In this document: positions 43,303 to 53,009 of the stretch, one piece after another
Layout of the letters: every line of letters starts with the position of its first letter
Numbering within the stretch: the first letter of the stretch is position 1
Made by a program: the position numbers and the translations under genes
The notes under the pieces: model-generated
What the model was told of the DNA's origin: nothing
Seen by the model: only the letters and a program-made list of their open reading frames with translations
The model's database searches: none
Assembly (NCBI RefSeq): GCF_000221185.1
Contig: NC_015865.1
Location: forward strand, 682,001 to 746,000
Length of the DNA: 64,000 nucleotides
Direction of reading: 5' to 3'
DNA from: Thermococcus sp. 4557
GTDB lineage: Archaea > Methanobacteriota_B > Thermococci > Thermococcales > Thermococcaceae

Positions 43303-43704
43303 ATGTACGCCGAAAACTATAAAAGATTCCTGGAGCTTATAGATAAACTGCGAGAGTTTGAGGGTGCCCTCATAGTGGAGGGCATGCGAGACGAGGTGGC
43401 TCTGAGGAATCTGGGGGTCAGGGCGGAGATAATAAGGCTCTCCCGCCTGCCTTTAACGGAAGTTGCGCTCATCGCCTCATCATATAAAGAGGTCATGATA
43501 CTTACGGACTTCGACAGAAAGGGCGAGGAACTCGCAAGGAAGCTCCTCCGGTACCTGGAGGGCTATCCCTGCAGGGTCGATGCAGAGACGCGCAGGGAGC
43601 TCAGGAGAATCGCAAAGAAGGACATCAAAGGAATTGAGGACCTATACGGCCTTTACCTTAAGGTCGTCTCCGTTTCTGACCCCCATCCGGAGGGGATTCG
43701 ATGA
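43303..43704 (+). CDS. Small Toprim-domain protein encoded before DnaG
   Basis: A 133-residue protein made of a single Toprim fold: ALIVEGMRDEVALRNLG (Glu motif), EVMILTDFDRKGEELARKLL (DxD motif). Such stand-alone Toprim proteins (UPF0292 type) are common in archaea and may act as nucleases or RNA/DNA-processing factors; the role is not proven. It overlaps dnaG, itself a Toprim protein, by four bases (ATGA), so they are translated together. A GCTTATAACC promoter lies near 43265. Confidence 0.85.
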   Translation: MYAENYKRFLELIDKLREFEGALIVEGMRDEVALRNLGVRAEIIRLSRLPLTEVALIASSYKEVMILTDFDRKGEELARKLLRYLEGYPCRVDAETRRELRRIAKKDIKGIEDLYGLYLKVVSVSDPHPEGIR

Positions 43705-45110
43705 AGAGGAAGAAGACAGTGCTTCACCACATTTTGGCTGAAAAGCAGAAGTTTGAAAAACGGAAAGAGGGTGATGGTATGTCAGCCAAGGACGAATTCG
43801 GAACGACCAAGTATGTAATATACGCGGAGTTTGAAGCAAGCGGAATTGTTGAAAGGCCGGACGTTGTTGGTGCTATTTTTGGACAGACTGAGGGTCTTCT
43901 CGGTGACGATCTTGACCTCAGGGAACTCCAGAAGACCGGAAGGATTGGAAGGATAAGGGTTGAAGTTCACACCAAGGCCGGAAAAACCTACGGAACGATA
44001 ACGGTCCCTTCAAGCCTCGACAGGGTTGAGACCGCGATTCTGGCGGCCGCCCTCGAGACCATCGACCGCGTTGGTCCGGCGGAGGCCCACATAAAGGTCC
44101 TCCGCATCGAGGACGTTCGTGCCACCAAGAGGAAGTACATCATAGAGAGGGCCAAGGAGATACTCGAGGGGCTCATGGAACAGGAGATCCCCGAGACCCA
44201 GGAGCTGACCGAGGAGGTCAAGAAGGCCGTCCGCGCCAAGGAGCTCATCGAGTACGGCCCAGAGAAGCTCCCTGCCGGGCCGCACGTTCCGTTCTCTGAC
44301 TCAATTATCGTCGTCGAGGGAAGGGCCGACGTCCTCAACCTGCTCAAGCACGGCATAAAGAACGCCATAGCCGTGGAGGGCACCTCGGTTCCAGAGACGA
44401 TAACCAAGCTCAGCAAGGAGCGCATCGTTACCGCCTTCACCGACGGCGACCGCGGCGGCGAGCTCATCCTCAAGGAGCTCCTTCAGGTAGCAGATGTTGA
44501 CTACGTTGCCCGTGCCCCCGAGGGCAAGGAAGTTGAGGAACTCACCAAGAAGGAGATAGTCAAGTCCCTCAGGAGCAAGGTCCCGGCCGAGCAGGTCATA
44601 ACCGAGATATTCTACAAGGGCAGGAACTTCTACGAGGTCATCAAGGAAAAGGAGAAGGCAAAGGCAAGGGAAGAGCGGAAGGAGGAGCGGAAACCGGTCG
44701 TTACCCACGCTCCCAGCCAGGTGCAGAGGGGGCAGGTGGAAAGGAAGCCTGAAAAGCCCGAGAGGCCCGAGCCCAAGAGGGAGGAGAGGATAATAAAACC
44801 CATCCAGCAGCCGAAGTCGAGCGAGCTCGATGAGTTCGGCGAGTTCATAGAGAAGGTCAAGGCCTCCAAGGAGTCGATGGCACTCCTCCTCGACAAGGAT
44901 AAAAACATCCTGGCGGAGATACCCGTCAGGGAGATGACCGGGCGGCTCAAGGAGCGCAAGGACGTCTACGCCGTCGTCTTCAACGGCGTCATCACCCAGA
45001 GGCTCATCGACACGGTGAGCGAGAGCGGCGTCAAGTACCTCGTCGGCGCGAGGAAGTACAACGTCGTCAGGCGCCCGATAAACCTCAAGATAGTCACCTT
45101 CGCGGAGTGA
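43701..45110 (+). CDS. dnaG: DnaG-like primase / exosome subunit
   Basis: A 469-residue archaeal DnaG. In archaea it is mainly a component of the RNA exosome that favours poly(A) substrates, though primase activity has been reported. The central Toprim domain has SIIVVEGRADVLNLL and TAFTDGDRGGELILKELL. A long, charged Lys/Glu/Pro linker (about 330-385) leads to the C-terminal domain. Two starts are credible: ATG 43701, with GGAGGGGATTCG and overlap with the Toprim gene, and ATG 43779, with GAGGGTGATGGT, where MSAKDEFGTTKYVI begins. I kept the first because, as I recall, the N-terminal extension is conserved in related Pyrococcus proteins. Confidence 0.93.
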   Translation: MKRKKTVLHHILAEKQKFEKRKEGDGMSAKDEFGTTKYVIYAEFEASGIVERPDVVGAIFGQTEGLLGDDLDLRELQKTGRIGRIRVEVHTKAGKTYGTITVPSSLDRVETAILAAALETIDRVGPAEAHIKVLRIEDVRATKRKYIIERAKEILEGLMEQEIPETQELTEEVKKAVRAKELIEYGPEKLPAGPHVPFSDSIIVVEGRADVLNLLKHGIKNAIAVEGTSVPETITKLSKERIVTAFTDGDRGGELILKELLQVADVDYVARAPEGKEVEELTKKEIVKSLRSKVPAEQVITEIFYKGRNFYEVIKEKEKAKAREERKEERKPVVTHAPSQVQRGQVERKPEKPERPEPKREERIIKPIQQPKSSELDEFGEFIEKVKASKESMALLLDKDKNILAEIPVREMTGRLKERKDVYAVVFNGVITQRLIDTVSESGVKYLVGARKYNVVRRPINLKIVTFAE

Positions 45111-45187
45111 GCTCCGCACCCCTTTTCTCCCAATTTCTGAGGACTAACTTTATAACCGCTCCCTCCATTCTCCCACCGGTGAGGAGA

Positions 45188-46909
45188 ATGAACGTGGAGG
45201 AACTCATACTGAAGTACGCGCTCATCAATGCCTACACCCACAAGGGAAAGGCAAACCCGAAGGCTGTTATAGGAAAGGTTCTCGGCGAGAACCCTGAGCT
45301 GAGACCGAAGGCGAAGGAAGTCATCCCCATAGTGAACGAAATCGTGGAGAAAGTCAACGGCATGGGCATCGAGGAGCAGGAGACCAAGCTCAGGGAGATT
45401 TATCCCGAGTTCTTCGAGGCAAAGAAGGAGAAGAAGGAAGAGAAGAAAGGCCTCCCGCCCCTGCCGAAGGCCGAGAAGGGGAAAGTGGTTACCCGCTTCG
45501 CCCCCAACCCGGATGGAGCCTTCCACCTCGGAAACGCGAGGGCCGCTATTCTGAGCCACGAGTACGCGAGGCTCTACGGCGGCAGGTTCATACTCCGCTT
45601 CGACGACACTGACCCGAAGGTGAAGAGGCCCGAGCCGAAGTTCTACGAGTGGATTAAGGAAGACCTCGAGTGGCTCGGCTTCAAGGTCGATGAGGTTCAC
45701 ATAGCCAGCGACAGGCTGGAGATATACTATAAGTACGCGGAGGAGCTCATAAAGGGCGGAAAGGCCTACGTCTGCACCTGCCCGCCGGAGAAGTTCCGCG
45801 AGCTTAGGGACAAGGGCATCGCCTGCCCGCACAGGGAGGAGCCGCCGGAGGTTCAGCTCGAGCGCTGGAGGAAGATGCTGAACGGCGAGTATAAGGAGGG
45901 TGAGGCCGTCGTCAGGATAAAGACCGACCTCAAACACCCCAACCCTGCCGTCCGCGACTGGCCGGCGCTGAGGATAATCGAGGACGCGGACCACCCGCGC
46001 GTGGGCGACAAGTACCGCGTCTGGCCGCTCTACAACTTCGCCTCGGCCATAGACGACCACGAGCTCGGCGTCACCCACATCTTCCGCGGACAGGAGCACG
46101 CGGAGAACGAGACGAGACAGCGCTACCTCTACGACTACTTCGGCTGGGAATACCCGCAGACGGTTCACCACGGAAGGCTCAGTATCGAGGGGGTCATCCT
46201 CAGCAAGTCCAAAACCAGGAAGGGAATAGAGGAGGGCAAGTACCTCGGCTGGGACGACCCCAGGCTCGGCACCATAAGGGCCCTCAGGAGGCGCGGCATA
46301 AGGCCGGAGGCAATAAGGGAACTCATCATCGAGGTCGGCCTCAAGAGGAGCGACACCACGATAAGCTGGGACAACCTCGCGGCGATAAACAGGAGGATAA
46401 TCGAGCCGATAGCGAACCGCTACTTCTTCGTCGCTGACCCGATTCCGATGTACATCGAGGGCTATGACGAGGAATTCACCGCCGAGATTCCGCTCCACCC
46501 GGACCACCCGGAGCGCGGTGTCAGGAGGCTCAAGTTCGTGCCCGGAAAGCCCCTCTACGTCTCGAAGGACGACATGGAGCTGTTCAAGCCGGGCAGCTTC
46601 GTCCGTCTGAAGGACCTCTTCAACGTCGAGATAGTCGAGGTCTCCGAGGAGGGCATAAAAGCGAGGTTCCACAGCGTTGACTACGAAGTCGCCAGGGAGA
46701 ACCGCTGGAGGATGGTGCACTGGGTCACCGAAGGCAAGCCCTGTGAGGTCCTTGTCCCCAAGGGGGACGAGCTCGTTGTGAGGAAGGGCCTCCTAGAGAG
46801 TGATGCCGGGGTCAGCGTGGATGACGTTGTTCAGTTCGAACGCTTTGGATTCGTCAGAATAGACGAGGTAACGCCCGAGAAGGTCGTGGCGATATTCGCC
46901 CACAGGTAA
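45188..46909 (+). CDS. gltX: Glutamyl-tRNA synthetase
   Basis: A 573-residue class I synthetase of the archaeal/eukaryotic type. The HIGH-like motif is HLGN in APNPDGAFHLGNARAA and the KMSKS-like motif is LSKSK (SIEGVILSKSKTRKGI). The C-terminal anticodon-binding half is all-beta (from about 430), as in GlnRS-like enzymes. An N-terminal helical extension of about 100 residues precedes the catalytic domain, as usual in archaea. It charges tRNA-Glu and probably tRNA-Gln, later amidated. The start at 45188 follows CGGTGAGGAGA; the promoter is ACTTTATAACC near 45150. T-runs at 46922-46938 terminate it. Confidence 0.96.
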   Translation: MNVEELILKYALINAYTHKGKANPKAVIGKVLGENPELRPKAKEVIPIVNEIVEKVNGMGIEEQETKLREIYPEFFEAKKEKKEEKKGLPPLPKAEKGKVVTRFAPNPDGAFHLGNARAAILSHEYARLYGGRFILRFDDTDPKVKRPEPKFYEWIKEDLEWLGFKVDEVHIASDRLEIYYKYAEELIKGGKAYVCTCPPEKFRELRDKGIACPHREEPPEVQLERWRKMLNGEYKEGEAVVRIKTDLKHPNPAVRDWPALRIIEDADHPRVGDKYRVWPLYNFASAIDDHELGVTHIFRGQEHAENETRQRYLYDYFGWEYPQTVHHGRLSIEGVILSKSKTRKGIEEGKYLGWDDPRLGTIRALRRRGIRPEAIRELIIEVGLKRSDTTISWDNLAAINRRIIEPIANRYFFVADPIPMYIEGYDEEFTAEIPLHPDHPERGVRRLKFVPGKPLYVSKDDMELFKPGSFVRLKDLFNVEIVEVSEEGIKARFHSVDYEVARENRWRMVHWVTEGKPCEVLVPKGDELVVRKGLLESDAGVSVDDVVQFERFGFVRIDEVTPEKVVAIFAHR

Positions 46910-46971
46910 CGCGCTTCCACCTCTTTTTTTATCCTTTTCAGTATGGGATTAAAGAGAAGATAAAAGGGGAA

Positions 46972-48264
46972 TCATGCGGTCGTTTTCTGGGCGACCAGCC
47001 TGTCGCCAAAGAGACCGAAGAGCACCACGATGGCCGCCAGGACTCCCGAGACCACGTAGAGCCCGCCGGTTCTGAACACTCCGAAGAAGGCGTAGAGACC
47101 TCCCACCACGAACACGAGGGCGCCTACTGCAACCACCGCCATAGCGGGCATCGATAGCTTCTTTCCGGACGAAACCACCGGATAGAGCTCGTATATTGCC
47201 GTGAAGAACGTGGCAACGACAACCGCCTTGAGAACCATGTCGGCTATCGAGGGCGGGGAGTCAAAGATGCCTATCAGGAGGGAGATTCCTATGAGGTAAG
47301 TCGCGGCCCTGTTTCTTCCGATACCCACCATCGACTCGATGATCTGGAGACCAACCTCCGCGGTTGGGAGCAGGCTGGTCACACCGGCGAAGAACGCCGA
47401 AAGGCCGATCAGTGCGAGCAGCGTTGGGTAGTCCGCGAGTATTGTGGGAAGGTCACCCATCATCTGGATGGCGCCCTCTTCACCGCCGTAGACGTACTGG
47501 AGGAGCCTGTCCGGGGTGGTCGGGGCAATGGCGTAAACCACGGTTATGGTTGAGAGAACGCCTATGAGGAGCTGGATGAATATACCCGTTCCGATGATGA
47601 CCTTGGCGTTAAAGCGCTCGTTTATGAAGCTGCCGAGCATGAGGTAGAAGGCCATTCCCAGGCCGACACCGTAGATGGCCCTCTCCGCGGCAGCCTTTAT
47701 CATGGCGAGGCTTATTCCGTGCCTGGCAACCATCATATGCTTGGCCATTCCCAGGAACGCGGCGTTCTCGGGTATCTGAACCTTGAAGGCAACTGCGGTA
47801 ACGGCCACCGCGACGACGAAGATTATCGAACCAAAGGCCATGATGGCGAACGTCTTCTCCTTGGCCCTGGTGAGTATCAGGAAAACTATGGCGAACATCA
47901 GTATCTTCGCTATCAGCCTGGCAACGGTTCCCGTGCCGAGAACGGGCGAGAGCACCGACAGCATTGTGTTGGCAGTGTAGTACGAGAGAAACATTGCCAC
48001 GACGACGAAGATGGACAGCACCATCGCCGGCCGCTTGGAAACCTTGTTGTAAAGCTCGACGAAGTAGTAACCCGACTTCATGACAGTCTCTGCCTCAAGT
48101 ATGGCTATGTAAGTCAGCACCGCCAGGAAGACAACGTAAACCGCCATCCCGGTGATGCCGTACTGGAGCCAGAACTGTGGGAACAGGCCTATGCTGCCGA
48201 TGCCAGTGGCGAATCCGGCAACCAGGAATATAAGGTACAGGGTCCACTTCTTCACCTCATCCAT
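46972..48264 (-). CDS. Na+-dependent amino acid transporter (NSS/SNF family)
   Basis: A 430-residue membrane protein with 11-12 predicted helices and a LeuT-like start: VAGFATGIGSIGLFPQFWLQYG corresponds to the unwound first helix with the Na+ and substrate sites, and ALIGLSAFFAGVTSLLPTAEV to helix 8. It should import amino acids with sodium; the substrate cannot be told. A minus-strand TATA-like TATTTTTAACC lies near 48315. Single gene, tail to tail with gltX. Confidence 0.85.
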   Translation of the reverse strand: MDEVKKWTLYLIFLVAGFATGIGSIGLFPQFWLQYGITGMAVYVVFLAVLTYIAILEAETVMKSGYYFVELYNKVSKRPAMVLSIFVVVAMFLSYYTANTMLSVLSPVLGTGTVARLIAKILMFAIVFLILTRAKEKTFAIMAFGSIIFVVAVAVTAVAFKVQIPENAAFLGMAKHMMVARHGISLAMIKAAAERAIYGVGLGMAFYLMLGSFINERFNAKVIIGTGIFIQLLIGVLSTITVVYAIAPTTPDRLLQYVYGGEEGAIQMMGDLPTILADYPTLLALIGLSAFFAGVTSLLPTAEVGLQIIESMVGIGRNRAATYLIGISLLIGIFDSPPSIADMVLKAVVVATFFTAIYELYPVVSSGKKLSMPAMAVVAVGALVFVVGGLYAFFGVFRTGGLYVVSGVLAAIVVLFGLFGDRLVAQKTTA

Positions 48265-48404
48265 GATTTCACCCCCTGCGGGTTGGTCGGCTTTTACAAT
48301 GAACGCTTCCGGTTAAAAATATGTCCCCCCACCACGAAAGTCTAAAAGTTTCAACTTGTATTCTAAGGCACAGTACCGCGCAGAGATGAAACAAAAAGGA
48401 AAGT

Positions 48405-50906
48405 TCAAGCGTCGAGGCTCTTCCACTTCACCAGACCGAGGAGGAACCTGTGGGGCAGCTTCTCGTGGTGCGGGTAAACGCGGAGTGCGTAGTGCCAGCA
48501 GGGGTCGCCCAGATGTCTGAGAGCGTTGCCCTCGTAGGTGTAGAGCCACCTGCCGCCTTCGAGCTTCTTTGGATGCCTGAGCTCTATTATGTGGGCCCTC
48601 TCGACGTTGTATCCCTCCGCCTTGACCCCGTAGTAGAGCTCCACGCGGACGTCTTCGGGCCTCAGTCCGTCCAGGACGACCTCCACCTCCAGACCGGTTC
48701 CGTCCTCGCGAACCTTCGGGTCGCAGAGCCGCACTTCGTCCCACGAGGCGGTAACGCGGTCCTTCCATGCAGCAATGTCCTTCGCACCGCGGTATCCGTC
48801 GCGGGTGAGCCATATGTGGTTGCTCATGGCCCTCGAGTAGAACCTGTCCATGTACTCCTTGACCATGCGGTGGGTGCTGAAGCGCGGGGCGATGCCCTTG
48901 ATGCTCTCCTTCATCATGTAAATCCAGCGCTCGCGGTTGTCGTAGTAGGTCGGGATTATCTCCCTCTCAAGGAGCTCGTAGAGAGCCTGCGCATCCTTCA
49001 CATCGTCCGCCTCGGTCTCCGGCTCCGTGCTCTCCTCACCGATCACCCATCCGTTCTTTCCGTTGTAGCCCTCGACCCACCAGCCGTCGTAGATGCTCGC
49101 GTTGAGGACGCCGTTCAATCCTGCCTTCATTCCGCTCGTTCCGCTCGCCTCCAGAGGTCTGCGCGGGTTGTTGAGCCAGACGTCAACTCCCGCAACCATG
49201 AGCCTGGCGCTGCCCATATCGTAGTTCTCCATCACGAATATCTTGCCCCTGAACTCAGGCATCTGGCTGACCTCGTAAACGCGCTTAAGGAACTCCTTCC
49301 CCGCCTCGTCCATCGGGTGGGCCTTTCCGCCGAAGACCAGATATACCGGGCGCTCGGGGTCGTTGAGGATCCTCTTCAACCGCTCGAGGTCAGTGAACAG
49401 AAGGGTTGCGCGCTTGTAGGTTGCGAAGCGCCTGGCGAAGCCGATGATGAGAGCGTTCTCGTCGATGTTCGGGAGGGGGTCGTCCGTACCGAGGCGCTGG
49501 TTCCTCTGCATGACCTTCCTTCTGAGAAGGGCAAGGAACTGCCTCTTGGCTTCGAGATGCGCCTCCCAGAGTTCCTCGTCGGGAATCATCTCAACGGCGT
49601 ACCAGATACCCTCAAGGTTCGTGTGTTCGCGCCAGACCCTTCCAATGTAGCGGTCGAAGAGCTTCCTCATCTCGTTGTGAACCCACGTCATGGTGTGGAT
49701 TCCGTTCGTGATGCCCTCGATGGGTATCTCGTCTATGGGAACGTCGGGCCAGAGGTCCTTCCACATGCGCTTGCTGACCTCCGCGTGGAGCTGGCTCACG
49801 CCGTTGACGTAGCTCGAAGTTCTTATAGCCAGGAGGGTCATGTTCAGCTGGTCACCCTCCCTGCCGAGTTCCAGAAGCTCCTCCCTGCCCTCGAGGAACT
49901 TTGCCAGCCTCTTCCTGACCTCATCTATCGGGAACCTGTCGTGGCCGGCCGGCACCGGGGTGTGGGTGGTGAAAACCGTCGTGCCCCGGACTATGCTGAG
50001 CGCCTCGGTGAAGGTGAGGCCCTCCTCCATGTACCAGGCCATCCTCTGGAGGTTCGCGAAGGCAGGGTGCCCCTCGTTGAGGTGAACCACTCCGGGCTCT
50101 ATTCCGAGCCTCTTCAGGAGCCTCATGCCGCCGATTCCAAGGAGTATCTCCTGCTTTATGCGCTTGTCCATCTCGGCGTTGTACAGGTAGTCGCATATCG
50201 TCCTGTCATCGGCGCTGTTCTCCGGCACGTCCGTGTCGAGGAGGTATATCCTGACCCTGCCAACCTTCACCTCGAAGGCCCTGGCGTGGACGATGCCGTC
50301 TCCAATCGGAACCTCGACCAGGAGCGGTTTTCCATCGCTGCCAAGAATCGGGGTAATCGGCATCTCCTCCGGCCGATACTCGGGGAATATCTCCCTCTGC
50401 CTGCCGTCCCTCTCTATCTCCTGCCTGAAGTAGCCGTGCTTGTAGAGAAGGCCGACCGCTATGAACGGAAGCCCGAGATCGCTCGCGGTCTTCACGTGGT
50501 CGCCGGCTAGGATTCCCAGGCCGCCGGAATAGATGGGCAGGCTCCTGCTTATGCCGTACTCCATGCACAGGTAGACTATCGGCTTGTTCCACTTGGGATA
50601 GTTGGTCGAGAACCAGGTGCTCTCTGGGTTCATATAAGCCTCGAACTGGTCCATCACCAGCTCGTAGAGGTTCATGAAATCATCGTCGCGGAGGAGCTCC
50701 TTGAAGCGCTCTTCAGGTGTGTCCAGCAGGAGCTTAACGGGGTTCTTGTGTTCGCGCCAGAGTTCCGGGTCTATCCGTTCCCAGAGCTTGGTGGCACGTC
50801 TGTTCCAGCTCCACCAGTAGTTGTAGGCCAGGTCGGCCAGGCCCTTAAGCGGATGGGGAAGCTTTTCCCTGATTGCATCACACGTGCAAGTATCGAGCTC
50901 TGCCAT
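48405..50906 (-). CDS. Alpha-glucan (maltodextrin/glycogen) phosphorylase
   Basis: An 833-residue PLP enzyme that releases glucose-1-phosphate from maltodextrin or glycogen. Family parts: N-terminal AYNYWWSWNRRATKLWERID, IVYLCMEYGISRSLPIYSGGLGILAGDH, VVHLNEGHPAF, TNGIHTMTWVH, and the PLP region NNPRRPLEASGTSGMKAGLNG with the cofactor lysine. It belongs to the short archaeal/bacterial subgroup without the vertebrate regulatory segments. The ATG at 50906 follows GGGTGGTTGCC. A glycolytic-type operator lies between promoter and gene, so expression should be repressed without sugars. Confidence 0.95.
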   Translation of the reverse strand: MAELDTCTCDAIREKLPHPLKGLADLAYNYWWSWNRRATKLWERIDPELWREHKNPVKLLLDTPEERFKELLRDDDFMNLYELVMDQFEAYMNPESTWFSTNYPKWNKPIVYLCMEYGISRSLPIYSGGLGILAGDHVKTASDLGLPFIAVGLLYKHGYFRQEIERDGRQREIFPEYRPEEMPITPILGSDGKPLLVEVPIGDGIVHARAFEVKVGRVRIYLLDTDVPENSADDRTICDYLYNAEMDKRIKQEILLGIGGMRLLKRLGIEPGVVHLNEGHPAFANLQRMAWYMEEGLTFTEALSIVRGTTVFTTHTPVPAGHDRFPIDEVRKRLAKFLEGREELLELGREGDQLNMTLLAIRTSSYVNGVSQLHAEVSKRMWKDLWPDVPIDEIPIEGITNGIHTMTWVHNEMRKLFDRYIGRVWREHTNLEGIWYAVEMIPDEELWEAHLEAKRQFLALLRRKVMQRNQRLGTDDPLPNIDENALIIGFARRFATYKRATLLFTDLERLKRILNDPERPVYLVFGGKAHPMDEAGKEFLKRVYEVSQMPEFRGKIFVMENYDMGSARLMVAGVDVWLNNPRRPLEASGTSGMKAGLNGVLNASIYDGWWVEGYNGKNGWVIGEESTEPETEADDVKDAQALYELLEREIIPTYYDNRERWIYMMKESIKGIAPRFSTHRMVKEYMDRFYSRAMSNHIWLTRDGYRGAKDIAAWKDRVTASWDEVRLCDPKVREDGTGLEVEVVLDGLRPEDVRVELYYGVKAEGYNVERAHIIELRHPKKLEGGRWLYTYEGNALRHLGDPCWHYALRVYPHHEKLPHRFLLGLVKWKSLDA

Positions 50907-50920
50907 GGCAACCACCCATA

Positions 50921-50937
50921 TATCATCCTGGGTGATA
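50921..50937. promoter_or_regulatory. Thermococcales glycolytic motif (TGM) operator
   Basis: TATCAT-cctgg-GTGATA, one mismatch from the TGM consensus TATCAC-N5-GTGATA bound by the sugar-responsive regulator TrmBL1/Tgr. On the minus strand it lies downstream of the likely TATA (CTTTTTAAGG near 50958) and over the predicted transcript start near 50932. In this position the regulator represses in the absence of sugar. Confidence 0.8.
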
Positions 50938-51018
50938 CTTAGTCAGCGATGTCCTTAAAAAGCCTTGCCGCTCGACGTTTGACGAAGGCTCACAAAAGGG
51001 GAAAAACGGGAGAAAAGC

Positions 51019-52896
51019 TCACTCCCCCTCAAGGGCGAAGGGGCTGATGTAGTCCCCGTACTTCGCCCTGGCCTCAAGAAGGCGCTTCCGTTCCTCCTCG
51101 AGAACCTGGAAGAGCTCATCCGGGACTTCCTTCACCTGCTCGCGGTAGATGCTCTCGATGCGCTCTATCTTGGCGAGAAGCTCCGGAACGCGGATGGTGA
51201 ACTGCTTCTCGTAGTCCTCCCTGGTGTAATCCTTGTCCAGGACCTCCTTAAAGAGCCTCGCCAAGTCCTCGTACTTCGGAATGTAGCCTATCGGCGTCTC
51301 AATGGCATCGACGTCGCCGTGAACCCTCAGCTCCATCCACTTGAGCCAGACGCCCTTGTCGAGCTTGTGGTTGAGCCAGTTCCCGTTCTCATCGCGGAGG
51401 AAGTAGTTCACCGCGAATATCTTTGGTGCTTTCCTCAGCTTTTCCCCAAATTTCAGGTAGTTCTCGATGTACTCGCCGAGCGGGACGCTCATGAAGTCGA
51501 GTATGGCCATCGGGTTGAAGGCCCTGACGCCCTCTTTTCCGAGGGTGGCAGCGGTGGTCTCGCTCTCAAGCGAGGCGCCCATCGTGATAACGCCGTGCTT
51601 CCAGTCAAAGGCCTCCCTCACCGGCGGCCAGGTGTCCTTGTCCCTGCCGCCGAAAATCATTCCGCCGACTTCAACGCCGCACGGGTTCTCCAGGGCCTCC
51701 ATGTCAACGTTTGGGAAGTGCTCGAGCGAAACGGTGAAGCGGGCGTTCTTGTGGCTCGGGGGTATCTCGTTTCCTTCCCTGTCCTTCTTCCCGCGCCACC
51801 ACTTTCCGCTGTGGTTCTCGCCCTCCTCCGGAATCTCGACGCCCATCTCGTTCCAGTAGGGCTTTCCGTCCTTGACGAGGACGTTGGAGAAGATTATCTC
51901 GACCGGCGAATGCAGTATCTCCCAGATTATCGGGTCGTCCTTCGGGTTGACGCCCTGGATGATGCCGAAGACACCCTTCTCGACGTTGGCTCCCCTGGCA
52001 ACGCCGTTGACGGGCACTATGAAGCTGAGGTCATCCCCCACGATGTTCTCCCAGCTTATCATGGCGGTGGAGGTCTTTCCGCACATGCTCGGGTAGGCGC
52101 CGGTGAAGTAGGTCTTCCTTCCGTTCGGGCCGTTCACGCGCATCAGGAACATGTGCTCGCTGAGCCAGCCCTCCCTGACGGCGCGCTGGATGGTGAGCCT
52201 GAAGGCGAGCTTCTTGAGACCGATGGTGTTTCCTCCGTACTGGGTGTTGACGGAGTAAACCGTCTCCCCAACGAGGTCTATGTAGATGCGCCTCTTGTCG
52301 AGGTTCTTGCTGGTCTTTCTCTCGTCGAGCTCACCCTCGCTGTGGACGAAGCGGAAAAAGCGGGCGTTTCTACCCAGGCGCTTGAACTCCTCGTAGCCCT
52401 TCCTGTAGAGGATGAACTCAGAGTGGGCGACGTAGGCCGAATCCGTGAGCTGGACGGCGGGAATCGTGAAGACCGAGTTCCTGGGTCCGAGGACGAAGAA
52501 GCAGACGAAGAGCTCCTTGCCCTTCATAACGCCCTTCATGAGCTCGCGTATCTCCACCAAACCCTCGTCCCTGTCCTTGGTGTTGAGGAAGGGAATCTCC
52601 TTTCCACCGGGAACGAGGAGCTTCGTGTTGGCCTTGTCGCGGGCCTGGTCGTAGTAGTTATCGTAGTGAACCGTGTGATTCGGGGTCTCGAGCATCTTTT
52701 CCTCGCCGTAGTAGAGGGCCTTCCATTTGACGTAGGCCTCGTCCTCGGGGCTGTCCGTGCAGACGAAGACCTTATCGGGTTCGAGCCACTCAATCCACTC
52801 CGCCAGAAACTCGTGGAGTTCGGGGTTGTCCAGGGCCTTGATTTTTTCAAACTGCTCTCTATCAAGGAGCTTTTCAAGCTTCTCAAGGGCGTTCAT
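51019..52896 (-). CDS. pckG: Phosphoenolpyruvate carboxykinase (GTP)
   Basis: A 625-residue GTP-dependent enzyme linking oxaloacetate and PEP in gluconeogenesis. The P-loop variant is YPSMCGKTSTAM with the active-site cysteine; substrate residues lie in RNSVFTIPAVQLTDSAYVAH; the metal site is near GDDLSFI; and the guanine-binding C-terminal part includes NPMAILDFMSVPLGEY. Length fits the family. GGAGGCGATATT precedes the ATG and a TATA (TTTTTAAGCC on the minus strand) lies near 52935. No TGM was found in front of it, although glucan phosphorylase next door has one. Confidence 0.95.
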   Translation of the reverse strand: MNALEKLEKLLDREQFEKIKALDNPELHEFLAEWIEWLEPDKVFVCTDSPEDEAYVKWKALYYGEEKMLETPNHTVHYDNYYDQARDKANTKLLVPGGKEIPFLNTKDRDEGLVEIRELMKGVMKGKELFVCFFVLGPRNSVFTIPAVQLTDSAYVAHSEFILYRKGYEEFKRLGRNARFFRFVHSEGELDERKTSKNLDKRRIYIDLVGETVYSVNTQYGGNTIGLKKLAFRLTIQRAVREGWLSEHMFLMRVNGPNGRKTYFTGAYPSMCGKTSTAMISWENIVGDDLSFIVPVNGVARGANVEKGVFGIIQGVNPKDDPIIWEILHSPVEIIFSNVLVKDGKPYWNEMGVEIPEEGENHSGKWWRGKKDREGNEIPPSHKNARFTVSLEHFPNVDMEALENPCGVEVGGMIFGGRDKDTWPPVREAFDWKHGVITMGASLESETTAATLGKEGVRAFNPMAILDFMSVPLGEYIENYLKFGEKLRKAPKIFAVNYFLRDENGNWLNHKLDKGVWLKWMELRVHGDVDAIETPIGYIPKYEDLARLFKEVLDKDYTREDYEKQFTIRVPELLAKIERIESIYREQVKEVPDELFQVLEEERKRLLEARAKYGDYISPFALEGE

Positions 52897-53009
52897 AATA
52901 TCGCCTCCGTTGGGAGTTGGATTCAGGCTTAAAAATTCTTCGTCGTTGTGACCAGCAGATAGGGCAATTCCAGGACGTGTTTTGATTATTGTTCAGAAAA
53001 AGGAGGACA

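Noticed and set aside
44966-46720. 584-codon open frame opposite dnaG/gltX
   Set aside because: Antisense shadow; spans two real genes.
48450-50510. 686-codon open frame opposite the glucan phosphorylase
   Set aside because: Antisense shadow; the phosphorylase on the other strand has all family motifs.
51319-52932. 537-codon open frame opposite pckG
   Set aside because: Antisense shadow with no recognisable domain.
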